A stretch of DNA of 64,000 nt from Gammaproteobacteria bacterium (GTDB lineage: Bacteria > Pseudomonadota > Gammaproteobacteria > Pseudomonadales > Oleiphilaceae). The stretch covers positions 100,069-164,068 of the forward strand of contig PDSQ01000029.1 of NCBI GenBank assembly GCA_002747055.1. The letters are read 5' to 3'. Position numbers and translations under genes: made by a program. The notes under the pieces are model-generated. The model saw nothing but the letters and a program-made list of their open reading frames with translations, made no database searches and was not told the origin of the DNA. Every line of letters begins with the position of its first letter. Positions within the stretch are counted from its first letter, which is position 1. Shown piece after piece: positions 26,267 to 35,307 of this stretch.

Positions 26267-27698
26267 AAGCGGCCACTTCAATGGGCAATCTCGTATTCAT
26301 ATCCAGCTCAAATATTCCATAAGGATTCACATGGGCGTATATCAGCGGCGTCAGTGCCCTGAAATCCTCCAGTTTCATCCGTGACAACCAAGTTGGCTCG
26401 TTCAGCACCTGCTGGATCATCAAGGTGTTCACATAGACCAGAGAAATCTGCAATAAATGCAGTGCCAAAACTGATAACTCCTGATCCTCCAGGCGGTTGG
26501 TTGCGACTTCACCGGGTTTGTCGTCACCTGGACGATAGAGTTTCTGGCTGGCAATGGCCTTGAGGCGCGGCAATAAATCGAACCCCAGCAAGTGCGAAAA
26601 GGCAAAAGCGACCTCACTTTGGCCGTAACTATCAACGTATTAACGGTCAATTTCCAGGTCCGTGCAGTGACGTAAAACACCCTCGATCATGGCGGCCACT
26701 TCCGAAGAGGAGCAGCGCTTGAGCTGTGAGTATATGCAGGTCGATTTCTTTTCCACATGCCAGTAAATCATGACGCCACGGCCACCGTATCGAATATGCC
26801 ATTCGGTCATCAGGTTTTGATCCCAGGAGCCAAACTTCTTGGAATCCGACGCACAGGAAAAAGCGGTTGCGTCGGTCGTCTGGCCGAGATCCTGATAATA
26901 GTTTTCGCGGTTGATATCAAAGTCCAGTGGCAAATCGTCATCGGGGTTTCGGTAACGATCGGCATCTACCACCCAGATTTCCTTGCAGCGCAAGCGCTTT
27001 CGCGTTGAAAGCGGCGAAGGTTTCAGTGGGCAGGTGCAGAGAGCGAATAAAGGAAAGCTTATCGATTTCCTTCAATACGCTGTCCAACCCCACGCGCCCT
27101 GGATCGGCTTTAATATCACCGAAGTTCACCACGCTTTCAACGCCATCCAGGGATTGATCCATTAGTCCCTTGCTTGCGGACGATAAACAACTGGCGAAAT
27201 GTTCATACAGGTTGAGTTCAAACTGCTGGTAAGCCGAACGCACCAGGCGTTCCAGTTCTTTGCCTGCCGGACATTCCATCTGATGTTTTTGGAACCACTC
27301 AAAGGCCGATTCAGTGGCATCCTCAATATCTGCGCCATGCGGATATTGACTGTCGATGAGCCAGTCTGAAAAGTCGCTCTTATCAGCCGCTGATACACGC
27401 CGGATACCGAGAAATTTGAGAATTTCCTTACGGTGCGGTGCCGCGTACCGGTGCGTCCCAGTCAGTCGTACTCGTGGATATGATCCACCGGGATTTCCAA
27501 CTGGTCAGCCAGGTAATGCAGCGGTATGTCGGGAATATCGTTGGTTGCGAGAGGAAAGCGACCTGTGTTCTGGTAGTATTTGAGTTGCGCCACAAACGCC
27601 AGATGATTCCGCGCTGGTTTGGTCTTGAGCAACTAGGTTTCCTCAAACTTTAAACTCCAGTGCTCTGCGAGTTCATCGACATCCCAAATTCGCTTCAT
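26265..27698 (-). pseudogene. tnpA: Tn3-family transposase tnpA, degenerate and internally deleted
   Basis: Reading from the ATG at 27698, MKRIWDVDELAEHWSL is a typical TnpA start, but codon 22 is a TAG stop and a second stop with a frame disturbance follows near codon 69. Later fragments align in order: [110 protein letters not shown]; and the end LTPLIYAHVNPYGIFELDMNTRLPIE. About 1.43 kb remains of the usual 2.9-3.0 kb. Large blocks are absent around [13 protein letters not shown] and KLYRPGDDKPG/EVATNR. Not functional. Confidence 0.92.
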
Positions 27699-27709
27699 TG
27701 ACAGCCACC

Positions 27710-28267
27710 TTAATTGTCGGATTTTAAATAGCGGTAAAAGGTGGAGCGGGAAATATCCAGCGTCTTGCAAATATCGCTTATCGAGTAGTTTGGATCGGCG
27801 TGCATCTGCTTAAGTAGTGTGACGTTCTTTGGTTGGCCTAATGACTTAGGGCGACCGCCTTTTTTGCCACGAGCGCGTGCCGCTTCCAACCCGGCATTCG
27901 TGCGTTCCCGGATCAGATCCCGCTCAAATTCAGCCAAGGCGCTGAAAATATGAAACACCAGTTTGCCACCGCTGGCTTGCGTGTCGATGGCCTCCTGGAG
28001 GCTGCGAAAGCCAATACCTTTTTCTTTGAGGGCGTTAATGGACTCAATCAGGTGCTGGATGGATCGACCCAGGCGATCCAGCTTCCAGACCACCATAGCA
28101 TCCCCTTCCCGCAGAACCATTTCGGCATCTTTGAGACCGGACCGTGCTGCCTTGGCGCCACTGGCGATATCCGTGAAGATTTTGTCGCAACCGGCTTCTT
28201 TGAGCGCCTTGATTTGCAGATCCAAGCTTTGAGATGGGGTTGAGACGCGGGCATAGCCAACTAGCAC
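27710..28267 (-). CDS. tnpR: Serine recombinase (Tn3-family resolvase TnpR)
   Basis: An intact 185-residue resolvase. The N-terminal catalytic domain has MLVGYARVSTPSQSLDLQ with the nucleophile Ser9, MVVWKLDRLGRSIQHLIE and FHIFSALAEFERDLIRERT; the C-terminal DNA-binding part has GRPKSL and the helix-turn-helix YSISDICKTLDISRSTFYRYL. It resolves cointegrates at res. It lies 11 bases upstream of tnpA in the same orientation. Its intactness contrasts with the broken tnpA; it may also repress from the adjacent control region. Confidence 0.96.
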   Translation of the reverse strand: MLVGYARVSTPSQSLDLQIKALKEAGCDKIFTDIASGAKAARSGLKDAEMVLREGDAMVVWKLDRLGRSIQHLIESINALKEKGIGFRSLQEAIDTQASGGKLVFHIFSALAEFERDLIRERTNAGLEAARARGKKGGRPKSLGQPKNVTLLKQMHADPNYSISDICKTLDISRSTFYRYLKSDN

Positions 28268-28424
28268 GAAATCGCTCCTGAAAATGTGCCATAATCCGTT
28301 CTAAGAAATGAGTATTGACACTTTGTTTTTGAGATGGGTATTGAAACATAAAAACAGCCAATTTCACAGAAAAATCGATAAGGTTCATAGCCGTACCAAA
28401 AACGTTCGTTTTTGACATAAACAA
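28268..28424. other. Putative res / control region of the Tn3-family element
   Basis: The stretch between the divergent tnpR and antitoxin genes is AT-rich, with partly repeated words (GAGTATTGACAC and GGGTATTGAAAC). In Tn3-family elements with this gene order the resolvase sites lie here. I cannot define the three subsites by eye, so this is by position only. Confidence 0.4.
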
Positions 28425-28440
28425 TGTACACTTTCATTAT
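28412..28440 (+). promoter_or_regulatory. Promoter of the toxin-antitoxin operon
   Basis: A perfect TTGACA (28412-28417) is followed after 17 bases by CATTAT (28435-28440). The -10 box overlaps the first of two GTAC-flanked repeats, consistent with autorepression. Confidence 0.6.
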
Positions 28441-28488
28441 GTACGCATTGCTGGCGAGCATACTTTAGTGTACAATTTTAATGTGTAC
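28425..28488 (+). promoter_or_regulatory. Two operator-like repeats (TGTACA...TGTAC) upstream of the antitoxin
   Basis: TGTACACTTTCATTATGTAC at 28425 and TGTACAATTTTAATGTGTAC at 28469 are two copies of one 20-base pattern, each with GTAC words 15 bases apart, the copies 44 bases (about four helical turns) apart. They probably bind the DUF1778 antitoxin; resolvase binding is the alternative. Confidence 0.55.
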
Positions 28489-28506
28489 TAATAGGAGGGT
28501 CTAACC

Positions 28507-29306
<800 letters not shown>

Positions 29307-29507
29307 ATGAATAAATTACAGCTACCACCAGGCATTTCTGTTAAAAGGCGCGGTAATGCATATGCCATCTTCAGGAACGAGTACCAAGAAATAGGCGGAG
29401 TCGTTGTTCGTGGCACTTCTCAGGGTGATACGCAGCTTCAACCCTACGTTGAAGCGCCACAAGACAAGAGCAAACGACTGATTGAACTGGATGATAACCA
29501 CTGCTGA
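29307..29507 (+). CDS. Small hypothetical protein directly after the toxin gene
   Basis: A 66-residue ORF (MNKLQLPPGISVKRRGNAYAIFRNEYQEIGG...) whose ATG follows the toxin TAA with no gap, so it would be translated by coupling. It has no membrane segment or recognised motif; the central part RGNAYAIFRNEYQEIGGVVVRG looks like a small beta-rich domain. I do not recognise the family. It could be a third component of the TA operon or passenger debris. Confidence 0.55.
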   Translation: MNKLQLPPGISVKRRGNAYAIFRNEYQEIGGVVVRGTSQGDTQLQPYVEAPQDKSKRLIELDDNHC

Positions 29508-29587
29508 GGGCATTTGCGCAGAAAGTTGCGGTTTCGCCCTCACAAACCAACCTCAAACCGCAATTCTACGTAGGACAATCACCTGCA

Positions 29588-29627
29588 AAAAAGTTGGCGG
29601 TTATCGCAGCTACCCGGTCACCACCCC
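29588..29627 (-). repeat. Right terminal inverted repeat of the Tn3-family element
   Basis: Reverse complement begins GGGGTGGTGACCGGGTAGCT and differs from the left end at two of 40 positions. It ends at 29627, followed by the second TGATA. Confidence 0.95.
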
Positions 29628-29632
29628 TGATA
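29628..29632. repeat. Target site duplication TGATA (right copy)
   Basis: Matches the five bases just outside the left inverted repeat (26222-26226). Confidence 0.9.
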
Positions 29633-29668
29633 AACAATTTGACACAATAGCCATGTCCGTCAGAGCCG

Positions 29669-30508
29669 TTAAAACCTGTCAAAACGAGTTTTGCTCATAG
29701 AAAGATTGACATAGATATCGTAGCGGCTGCTTTTCCCGTCAATTTCGTAAGTGGGTTTTATGTCAGCCAGATAAGGTGACTTTGCTGCCCGTTTGACAAC
29801 GACGCGATAAGCCGCTTTTTCCCTCGCCTGGTGTAACAACTCACCGGCATCGTCATCACTACCGACTATTTCATGAAAATACCGCATTTCTTTTTTTACC
29901 AGTGCCGTCTTTTCACGTTGCGGAAACATCGGGTCCAGATACACCACGTCAACGCAGTCTGCCGGCTGCTGTGCGAGCCATCGTTTTGCATCGGTATGAA
30001 CGAGATTCATGCGATCGAGTACGGACAACAAATCAGACTCACCCGCCAAACGCGCCCGATCCAGGCCGGACCGAAGGAGTTCGTGAACAATAACGGATCG
30101 CTCCAATAAAGTAACGGTACAACCAAGTGACGCAAGAACAAACGCATCCCTGCCAAGTCCTGCGGTTGCATCCAGAACATGCAATTCGGAACGCGAAGAC
30201 ACACCCACCGCCTTTGCGAGCAGCTGCTTTTTACCACCACTAAACTTGCGGCGATGATTATTCTTACCGCCTGAAAAATCGCATGTAATCGCATGGCCAA
30301 GAGACTTGTTTTGAGAGGAGAAAAGCGCAACACCTTGTGCGGAATAGCAAAGACCATAGGGGGTCGCACAACTAGATTTAATATTGGCCGTCAGCGTAGT
30401 TTCAATGTGATCGAGCAATGGAAAACTGTGCTGTTTGGAAAACGTCCGGGCTCGATGTAAATCCCCGCCGTTCAGGCAAACGATTGAAATGGGTAACGGC
30501 ACCTGCAT
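29669..30508 (-). CDS. rsmJ: 16S rRNA (guanine1516-N2)-methyltransferase RsmJ
   Basis: A 279-residue SAM-dependent methyltransferase. Family motifs are LVKKEMRYFHEIVGSDDDAGELL, LDATAGLGRDAFVLASLGC (SAM motif I, near residues 113-131), VDVVYLDPMFPQREKTALVKKEM and VVVKRAAKSPYLADIKPTYEIDGKSSRYDIY. It methylates G1516 of 16S rRNA. The gene ends 41 bases from the transposon boundary and is intact. No strong ribosome site is visible at the chosen ATG. Confidence 0.95.
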   Translation of the reverse strand: MQVPLPISIVCLNGGDLHRARTFSKQHSFPLLDHIETTLTANIKSSCATPYGLCYSAQGVALFSSQNKSLGHAITCDFSGGKNNHRRKFSGGKKQLLAKAVGVSSRSELHVLDATAGLGRDAFVLASLGCTVTLLERSVIVHELLRSGLDRARLAGESDLLSVLDRMNLVHTDAKRWLAQQPADCVDVVYLDPMFPQREKTALVKKEMRYFHEIVGSDDDAGELLHQAREKAAYRVVVKRAAKSPYLADIKPTYEIDGKSSRYDIYVNLSMSKTRFDRF

Positions 30509-30564
30509 AGATGACAGTACTTACTGAACCAAAGTACTTGAATACAAAGCCACTTGCATCTCAA

Positions 30565-30927
30565 TTAGACAAAAACATCGACACCAACCAGCTCACCACC
30601 GCTTGCCCTCGAAGAAGACAAGTTGGCGGTTTCGCTGTACATCGCAAGGGCTTTTTGATGGCGACCGGGCAGTTCCTCGATCCTTTGCTGGCGCTGGAAA
30701 TTGACATCTTTGACTTCTGACTTGGCTGCAACTTTTCGTTGGATCGCGTCATAGTCGATCCGCTGAGGTAACTGCCGGTTTGGTTGACTCTGCTGTTCGG
30801 CCGCCCGTTGCTCGTCCTGATCCCGACGACTTCGCAGCAAATCACCACCCCGGTTGCCGGGCGTTGCGCCTTTGCTTCCAGGGGACTGAACATAGCTGAA
30901 TGCGACGCCATTAATATCAATCGGCAT
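30565..30927 (-). CDS. Conserved hypothetical protein
   Basis: A 120-residue soluble, glutamine- and arginine-rich protein (MPIDINGVAFSYVQSPGSK... ending GELVGVDVFV). I do not recognise a named domain, but the layout, a disordered middle and a short hydrophobic end of GVDVFV type, resembles small uncharacterised gammaproteobacterial proteins. It is preferred over the overlapping frame at 30561-30920 because of its start at AAAGGTTG-type spacing and its composition. It lies upstream of rsmJ on the same strand. Confidence 0.65.
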   Translation of the reverse strand: MPIDINGVAFSYVQSPGSKGATPGNRGGDLLRSRRDQDEQRAAEQQSQPNRQLPQRIDYDAIQRKVAAKSEVKDVNFQRQQRIEELPGRHQKALAMYSETANLSSSRASGGELVGVDVFV

Positions 30928-31017
30928 AATCAGTCAACCTTTCTCTAATCACTTGCGCTACAGTATAGAACCTGATGATTCGATAAACAATACTGCACAT
31001 TGTGTTCGAAAAATATT

Positions 31018-31854
31018 TCAAGATAGCAAACCACCTTCAATAATCAAAAATCCGAACAACACGGCGCCCAATCCAATACGATAGTACACAAATGGCATAA
31101 AACCGACTTTTTGTAAAAATTTTAAAAACAGGTGGATGCAGCAATAAGCACTCACAAACGATATGACGGCACCAATAGCGATGTCAACCCATTGAGTTAT
31201 ACCGCCTGCGGCCAGCAACTCTTTTGTTTTTAACCCACCAGCGGCCAGAATAAGAGGAATCGACAACAAAAAGGAAAACCTGGCGGCGGCATCCCTGCTC
31301 CAGCCCAAAGCCAATGCTGCTGTCATGGTAATACCACTACGAGAGGTGCCCGGTATCAGCGCCAGTGCCTGAGCCAGTCCCACGACCAGGGTTTCTATCA
31401 ATGTGACCTGCCAGATTCCTTTGGTTTCGTTATGCCGCTTATCTGCCAGTCCCAACAATATACCGAAAAAAACTGTCGCAACAGCAATCACCAGGGTAGA
31501 TCGCAAATGCGCTTCAATCACGTCGCCTAACATCAAACCCGCCAGTCCGGCCGGAATGGTGGCGATAATAATAAACCACGCCAGACGCGCTTCTGATGCA
31601 CCATGTTCCCGACCAGGGGTTCTTCCGGGAATCAGGCTCATCCACCAGGACATTAAAAGTTCCAGAATATCACGCCGAAAATATAGCATAACAGCAAGCA
31701 AGGTGCCGACATGAACGGCGACATCAAATGCCAACCCTTGATCTTCCCAACCAAGCACTTGAGCGGGCAAGATCAAGTGAGCAGAACTCGAAACAGGTAA
31801 AAACTCGGTAAGGCCCTGAATCAGGGCCAACACGATGAGTTGCATCAAATCCAT
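31018..31854 (-). CDS. uppP: Undecaprenyl-diphosphatase UppP (BacA)
   Basis: A 278-residue membrane protein of the BacA family. It begins MDLMQLIVLALIQGLTEFLPVSSSAHLILPAQVLGW with the conserved (E/Q)x3E-type catalytic region, and carries the second active-site motif LIPGTSRSGITMTAALALG. About eight membrane segments. It recycles undecaprenyl pyrophosphate for cell-wall and, here possibly, capsule synthesis. Overproduction gives bacitracin resistance in relatives. Confidence 0.96.
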   Translation of the reverse strand: MDLMQLIVLALIQGLTEFLPVSSSAHLILPAQVLGWEDQGLAFDVAVHVGTLLAVMLYFRRDILELLMSWWMSLIPGRTPGREHGASEARLAWFIIIATIPAGLAGLMLGDVIEAHLRSTLVIAVATVFFGILLGLADKRHNETKGIWQVTLIETLVVGLAQALALIPGTSRSGITMTAALALGWSRDAAARFSFLLSIPLILAAGGLKTKELLAAGGITQWVDIAIGAVISFVSAYCCIHLFLKFLQKVGFMPFVYYRIGLGAVLFGFLIIEGGLLS

Positions 31855-31913
31855 GATATATATACCAGTTTATACACTAACTTAAATACCGACAAAACGC
31901 CTGTCAGAACCTA

Positions 31914-32699
31914 CTATCGACCCGGCAACTTTTGCCAGGTGATCTCGTCACGCAAATAAACAGGTGCTGCCAACTCCGGAGCCTTACCATTGTTTTGACC
32001 CCGTTGACCGTAAGCCAGGTGCGCAATTTCCTCGGCACGCGGCACACTATCAGCAAAACTGACATCCACGGGCCGACGCAACCTTTCCTCCAAAATCACC
32101 TGATACTTGTTCCAGCCATCACCAATCGCAACCCATGGACAGGTTCGATCGATATTGCCGGCGGCCTGTCGACTAAAAAAAGACTTGTCGTCAATCGCTA
32201 CACATTCGGGAGAAATAACAGTCGGTTTCGTCAACCTTGTCAGCCCGACCTGATCCAGCCTGCCAGCAGGGCAACCCGTTACACAGACATGATACAAAGA
32301 CCAATAGATTTCAGACATTCTCGCATCAATCGCGACAGCGGCAAACCACTCAACCGGATTCGGAGTCAAGCTATTGTTTACTTTTTCGACACTTTGTAAA
32401 GCCAGCGCATCCAGCGTAGACACCTCTATCACCGGTAGATCACTACCATAGGCCAAACCCTGGGCAACGCCAGCGGCAATTCTCAATCCAGCAAAAGACC
32501 CTGGGCCACAACCAAACGCAATCGCATCGATATCCGAGAGAGACAGTTCTAACTGGGCCATCAGTCGCTGTACCATTGGCAGCAGCTTGCGAGTATGCTG
32601 CCTCGGAGCCAATTCAAATAAAGCTGTCACCACACCATCCACATTGACGGCAACTGAGCAACCATCCGATGATGTATCCAAAGCCAATAAAGTCCGCAT
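31914..32699 (-). CDS. tsaB: tRNA threonylcarbamoyladenosine biosynthesis protein TsaB
   Basis: A 261-residue ASKHA-fold protein with the TsaB start MRTLLALDTSSDGCSVAVNV, and QHTRKLLPMVQRLMAQLELSLSDIDAIAFGCGPGSFAGLRIAAGVAQGLAYG in the first half. It is a scaffold of the TsaBDE complex that makes t6A37 in ANN-decoding tRNAs. It lies downstream of adk with a terminator between them. Confidence 0.95.
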   Translation of the reverse strand: MRTLLALDTSSDGCSVAVNVDGVVTALFELAPRQHTRKLLPMVQRLMAQLELSLSDIDAIAFGCGPGSFAGLRIAAGVAQGLAYGSDLPVIEVSTLDALALQSVEKVNNSLTPNPVEWFAAVAIDARMSEIYWSLYHVCVTGCPAGRLDQVGLTRLTKPTVISPECVAIDDKSFFSRQAAGNIDRTCPWVAIGDGWNKYQVILEERLRRPVDVSFADSVPRAEEIAHLAYGQRGQNNGKAPELAAPVYLRDEITWQKLPGR

Positions 32700-32731
32700 A
32701 ACAGTTATATTCTTGAATAGAAAACCCGGAT

Positions 32732-32758
32732 AAAAAGAAAGGGACGCGAGCCCCTTTC
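32732..32758 (-). terminator. Rho-independent terminator after adk
   Basis: On the minus strand GAAAGGG-GCTCGCGT-CCCTTTC is followed directly by TTTTTA: a perfect 7-bp stem with a T-run, 50 bases after the adk stop. Confidence 0.85.
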
Positions 32759-32808
32759 AACATACTTGAAAACAAACACTGAACACAAAGCAGTGTCAGC
32801 CTTGGCTG

Positions 32809-33504
<696 letters not shown>

Positions 33505-33739
33505 TTAGTTCAATTGTAACCAACCCTTAAGTGAAAAAATCGCCTCACCGCAGGGCCTCCCGTATTGTTATATTTTATTAAAATAAAACCATCAGATACT
33601 GAGCAGTGGATAAGCATTATACGAAGTAACCCACTTAATCGGAAGAGGGTAAGGTATTTGATACCAGTCTATTCTTTGTTGACTGTTTGCCCGGCACAGA
33701 CTAGCCAGAATGCTTTTGTAATTCGGCATGCAGGTGTCT

Positions 33740-35158
33740 TTATGCCACCATACCCGAAGATAAATGATCCAGTTCGTCCCTGAATTCCAATGCTTCACTG
33801 ACAATGTCACGAGCTCTATCAGGCCGAAACCCAAGATCTTCAAACAATCGATCTATATCAGCAGGCCCCTCATATTCGCCAATCCCTGTTTCATGCAGCA
33901 CCGCATCGGTAACCCGAATCAATTTGACATATTTGTCATGATCACCGTTATAGGACTGGTTCTGGTGCATAGCCGCCGATTTTATAACCACATCAGGCAG
34001 ATTCCAGAACTTGAGCAACACCGCTCCAATAGTGCCGTGCCCCAGCATCAGCACATCATCATCCCAACCAGAACCAAATACTTGTCTCTCAAGCAAACTG
34101 ACCGGGGCGTCCGGGTGTGCTTTTATCAGCTGATTCAGCTCATCGTACTCCGGTCTGAATACATGGCCGATCAGCAAAACGCCGATATTATGCAAAAGGC
34201 CGCACAGATACGCCATACCAGGCTTGACTTCTGCGTCGCCTGGCATTTGCGACGCCAATTGTTGACACAAATAAGAGCTATAAAGCGAGTGCCGCCACAC
34301 CGCACTTAGCCCCCATGGGCCGGCGTTGGGAATACTGAATGCTTTTAACGAAGCCACTCCCATTGCAATATTTGCCACCCGATCATAGCCAAGCACGATG
34401 TTGACTGCATCTTGCACCGAATTGATTTCTCCAGGAAAATTGAATAAGGCTGAACGGGCGTAACGCATAATCTGAGCAGCCAGTGGTGGATCCTGCTCTA
34501 TGATCAAGGCCAAATCCGCAACCTGACTTAGGGGATTGTTCACCATATGCAGTATGCGTAGAGCGATCGCCGGCATGGGGGGTAAACTATGGACACTCTG
34601 CAACCGAGCGGCAATTTGCTCAAGTGTTGCACCTTTGACATGCGCGACCGAGGGTGCTGCCTTTTGTGATTCAGGCATACCATCGTCGTCGAGCGGAGTG
34701 GCAAACTGATATACTGCCGCCCCCTGAATAAGCTTTTTCAGATTGACAGCATCAACGTAAACAATGCTGTCTTTTTTGCCAGCCCGGAAAAAAACATCCG
34801 ACATTTCTGAAACGTCTCGATCTACGACAATAGGGAAACCATAAGCATTACCAAATGGCGGGCAACTATTGGCATCACAATCAGACATGACTTGGCGAAC
34901 CTGCACATCGGACAGCCGCTGAAACTTCCGGTTCATTTTTTCACCAAGCACTTCCAGATCAACTTGACTCTGTATGCTGTGAATGGCAAAAACAGGGCCT
35001 TTGGCATCGATTAAGTACGTTGCGACAACCAGATTCCTTCGAGGAAAATCAATGTATTCAAAAATTTCGTCAGCCAAATTAACCGGCACATGGGGAAATT
35101 CCTGAAAATCAACACCATGCTGAATCAAAAACCGTTGAAACTTGCTTGCGATAGCCAT
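33740..35158 (-). CDS. YbaK-like/HDOD fusion protein
   Basis: Started at the ATG at 35158 behind a GGAG site (the track starts 13 codons early), 472 residues. Residues 1-150 resemble the YbaK/ProX aminoacyl-tRNA deacylase fold (FLIQHGVDFQEFPHV, CPPFGNAYGFPIVVDRDVSEMSDVFFRAGKKDSIVYVDAVNLKKLIQG). Residues about 180-385 form an HDOD domain (LPPMPAIALRILHMVNNP, LALIIEQDPPLAAQIMRYARSA, YLCGLLHNIGVLLIGHVF). HDOD proteins are signalling outputs; the deacylase-like part may bind a ligand. Monocistronic. Confidence 0.85.
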   Translation of the reverse strand: MAIASKFQRFLIQHGVDFQEFPHVPVNLADEIFEYIDFPRRNLVVATYLIDAKGPVFAIHSIQSQVDLEVLGEKMNRKFQRLSDVQVRQVMSDCDANSCPPFGNAYGFPIVVDRDVSEMSDVFFRAGKKDSIVYVDAVNLKKLIQGAAVYQFATPLDDDGMPESQKAAPSVAHVKGATLEQIAARLQSVHSLPPMPAIALRILHMVNNPLSQVADLALIIEQDPPLAAQIMRYARSALFNFPGEINSVQDAVNIVLGYDRVANIAMGVASLKAFSIPNAGPWGLSAVWRHSLYSSYLCQQLASQMPGDAEVKPGMAYLCGLLHNIGVLLIGHVFRPEYDELNQLIKAHPDAPVSLLERQVFGSGWDDDVLMLGHGTIGAVLLKFWNLPDVVIKSAAMHQNQSYNGDHDKYVKLIRVTDAVLHETGIGEYEGPADIDRLFEDLGFRPDRARDIVSEALEFRDELDHLSSGMVA

Positions 35159-35307
35159 TCCGCCTGCTCCGATTAGACAGGATACTAACATTGCCATGGT
35201 AAGACTTCGGTAACACCAGGATCATAATCCTGTTACTTTTAACTTTAGCAACTATCTACAGCAACGTAATAAAATTTGTTACATCAGTTGTCGGAATCTA
35301 ACGCTCA

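Noticed and set aside
27162-27646. Minus ORFs of 78 and 72 residues and plus ORFs of 75 and 71 residues
   Set aside because: Other-frame readings of the degenerate tnpA.
28044-28461. 126- and 66-residue minus ORFs upstream of and across tnpR
   Set aside because: Alternate frames over the resolvase and control region; the true frame has the catalytic motifs.
30561-30920. 119-residue minus ORF
   Set aside because: Overlaps 30565-30927 in another frame; the latter has better composition and start context.
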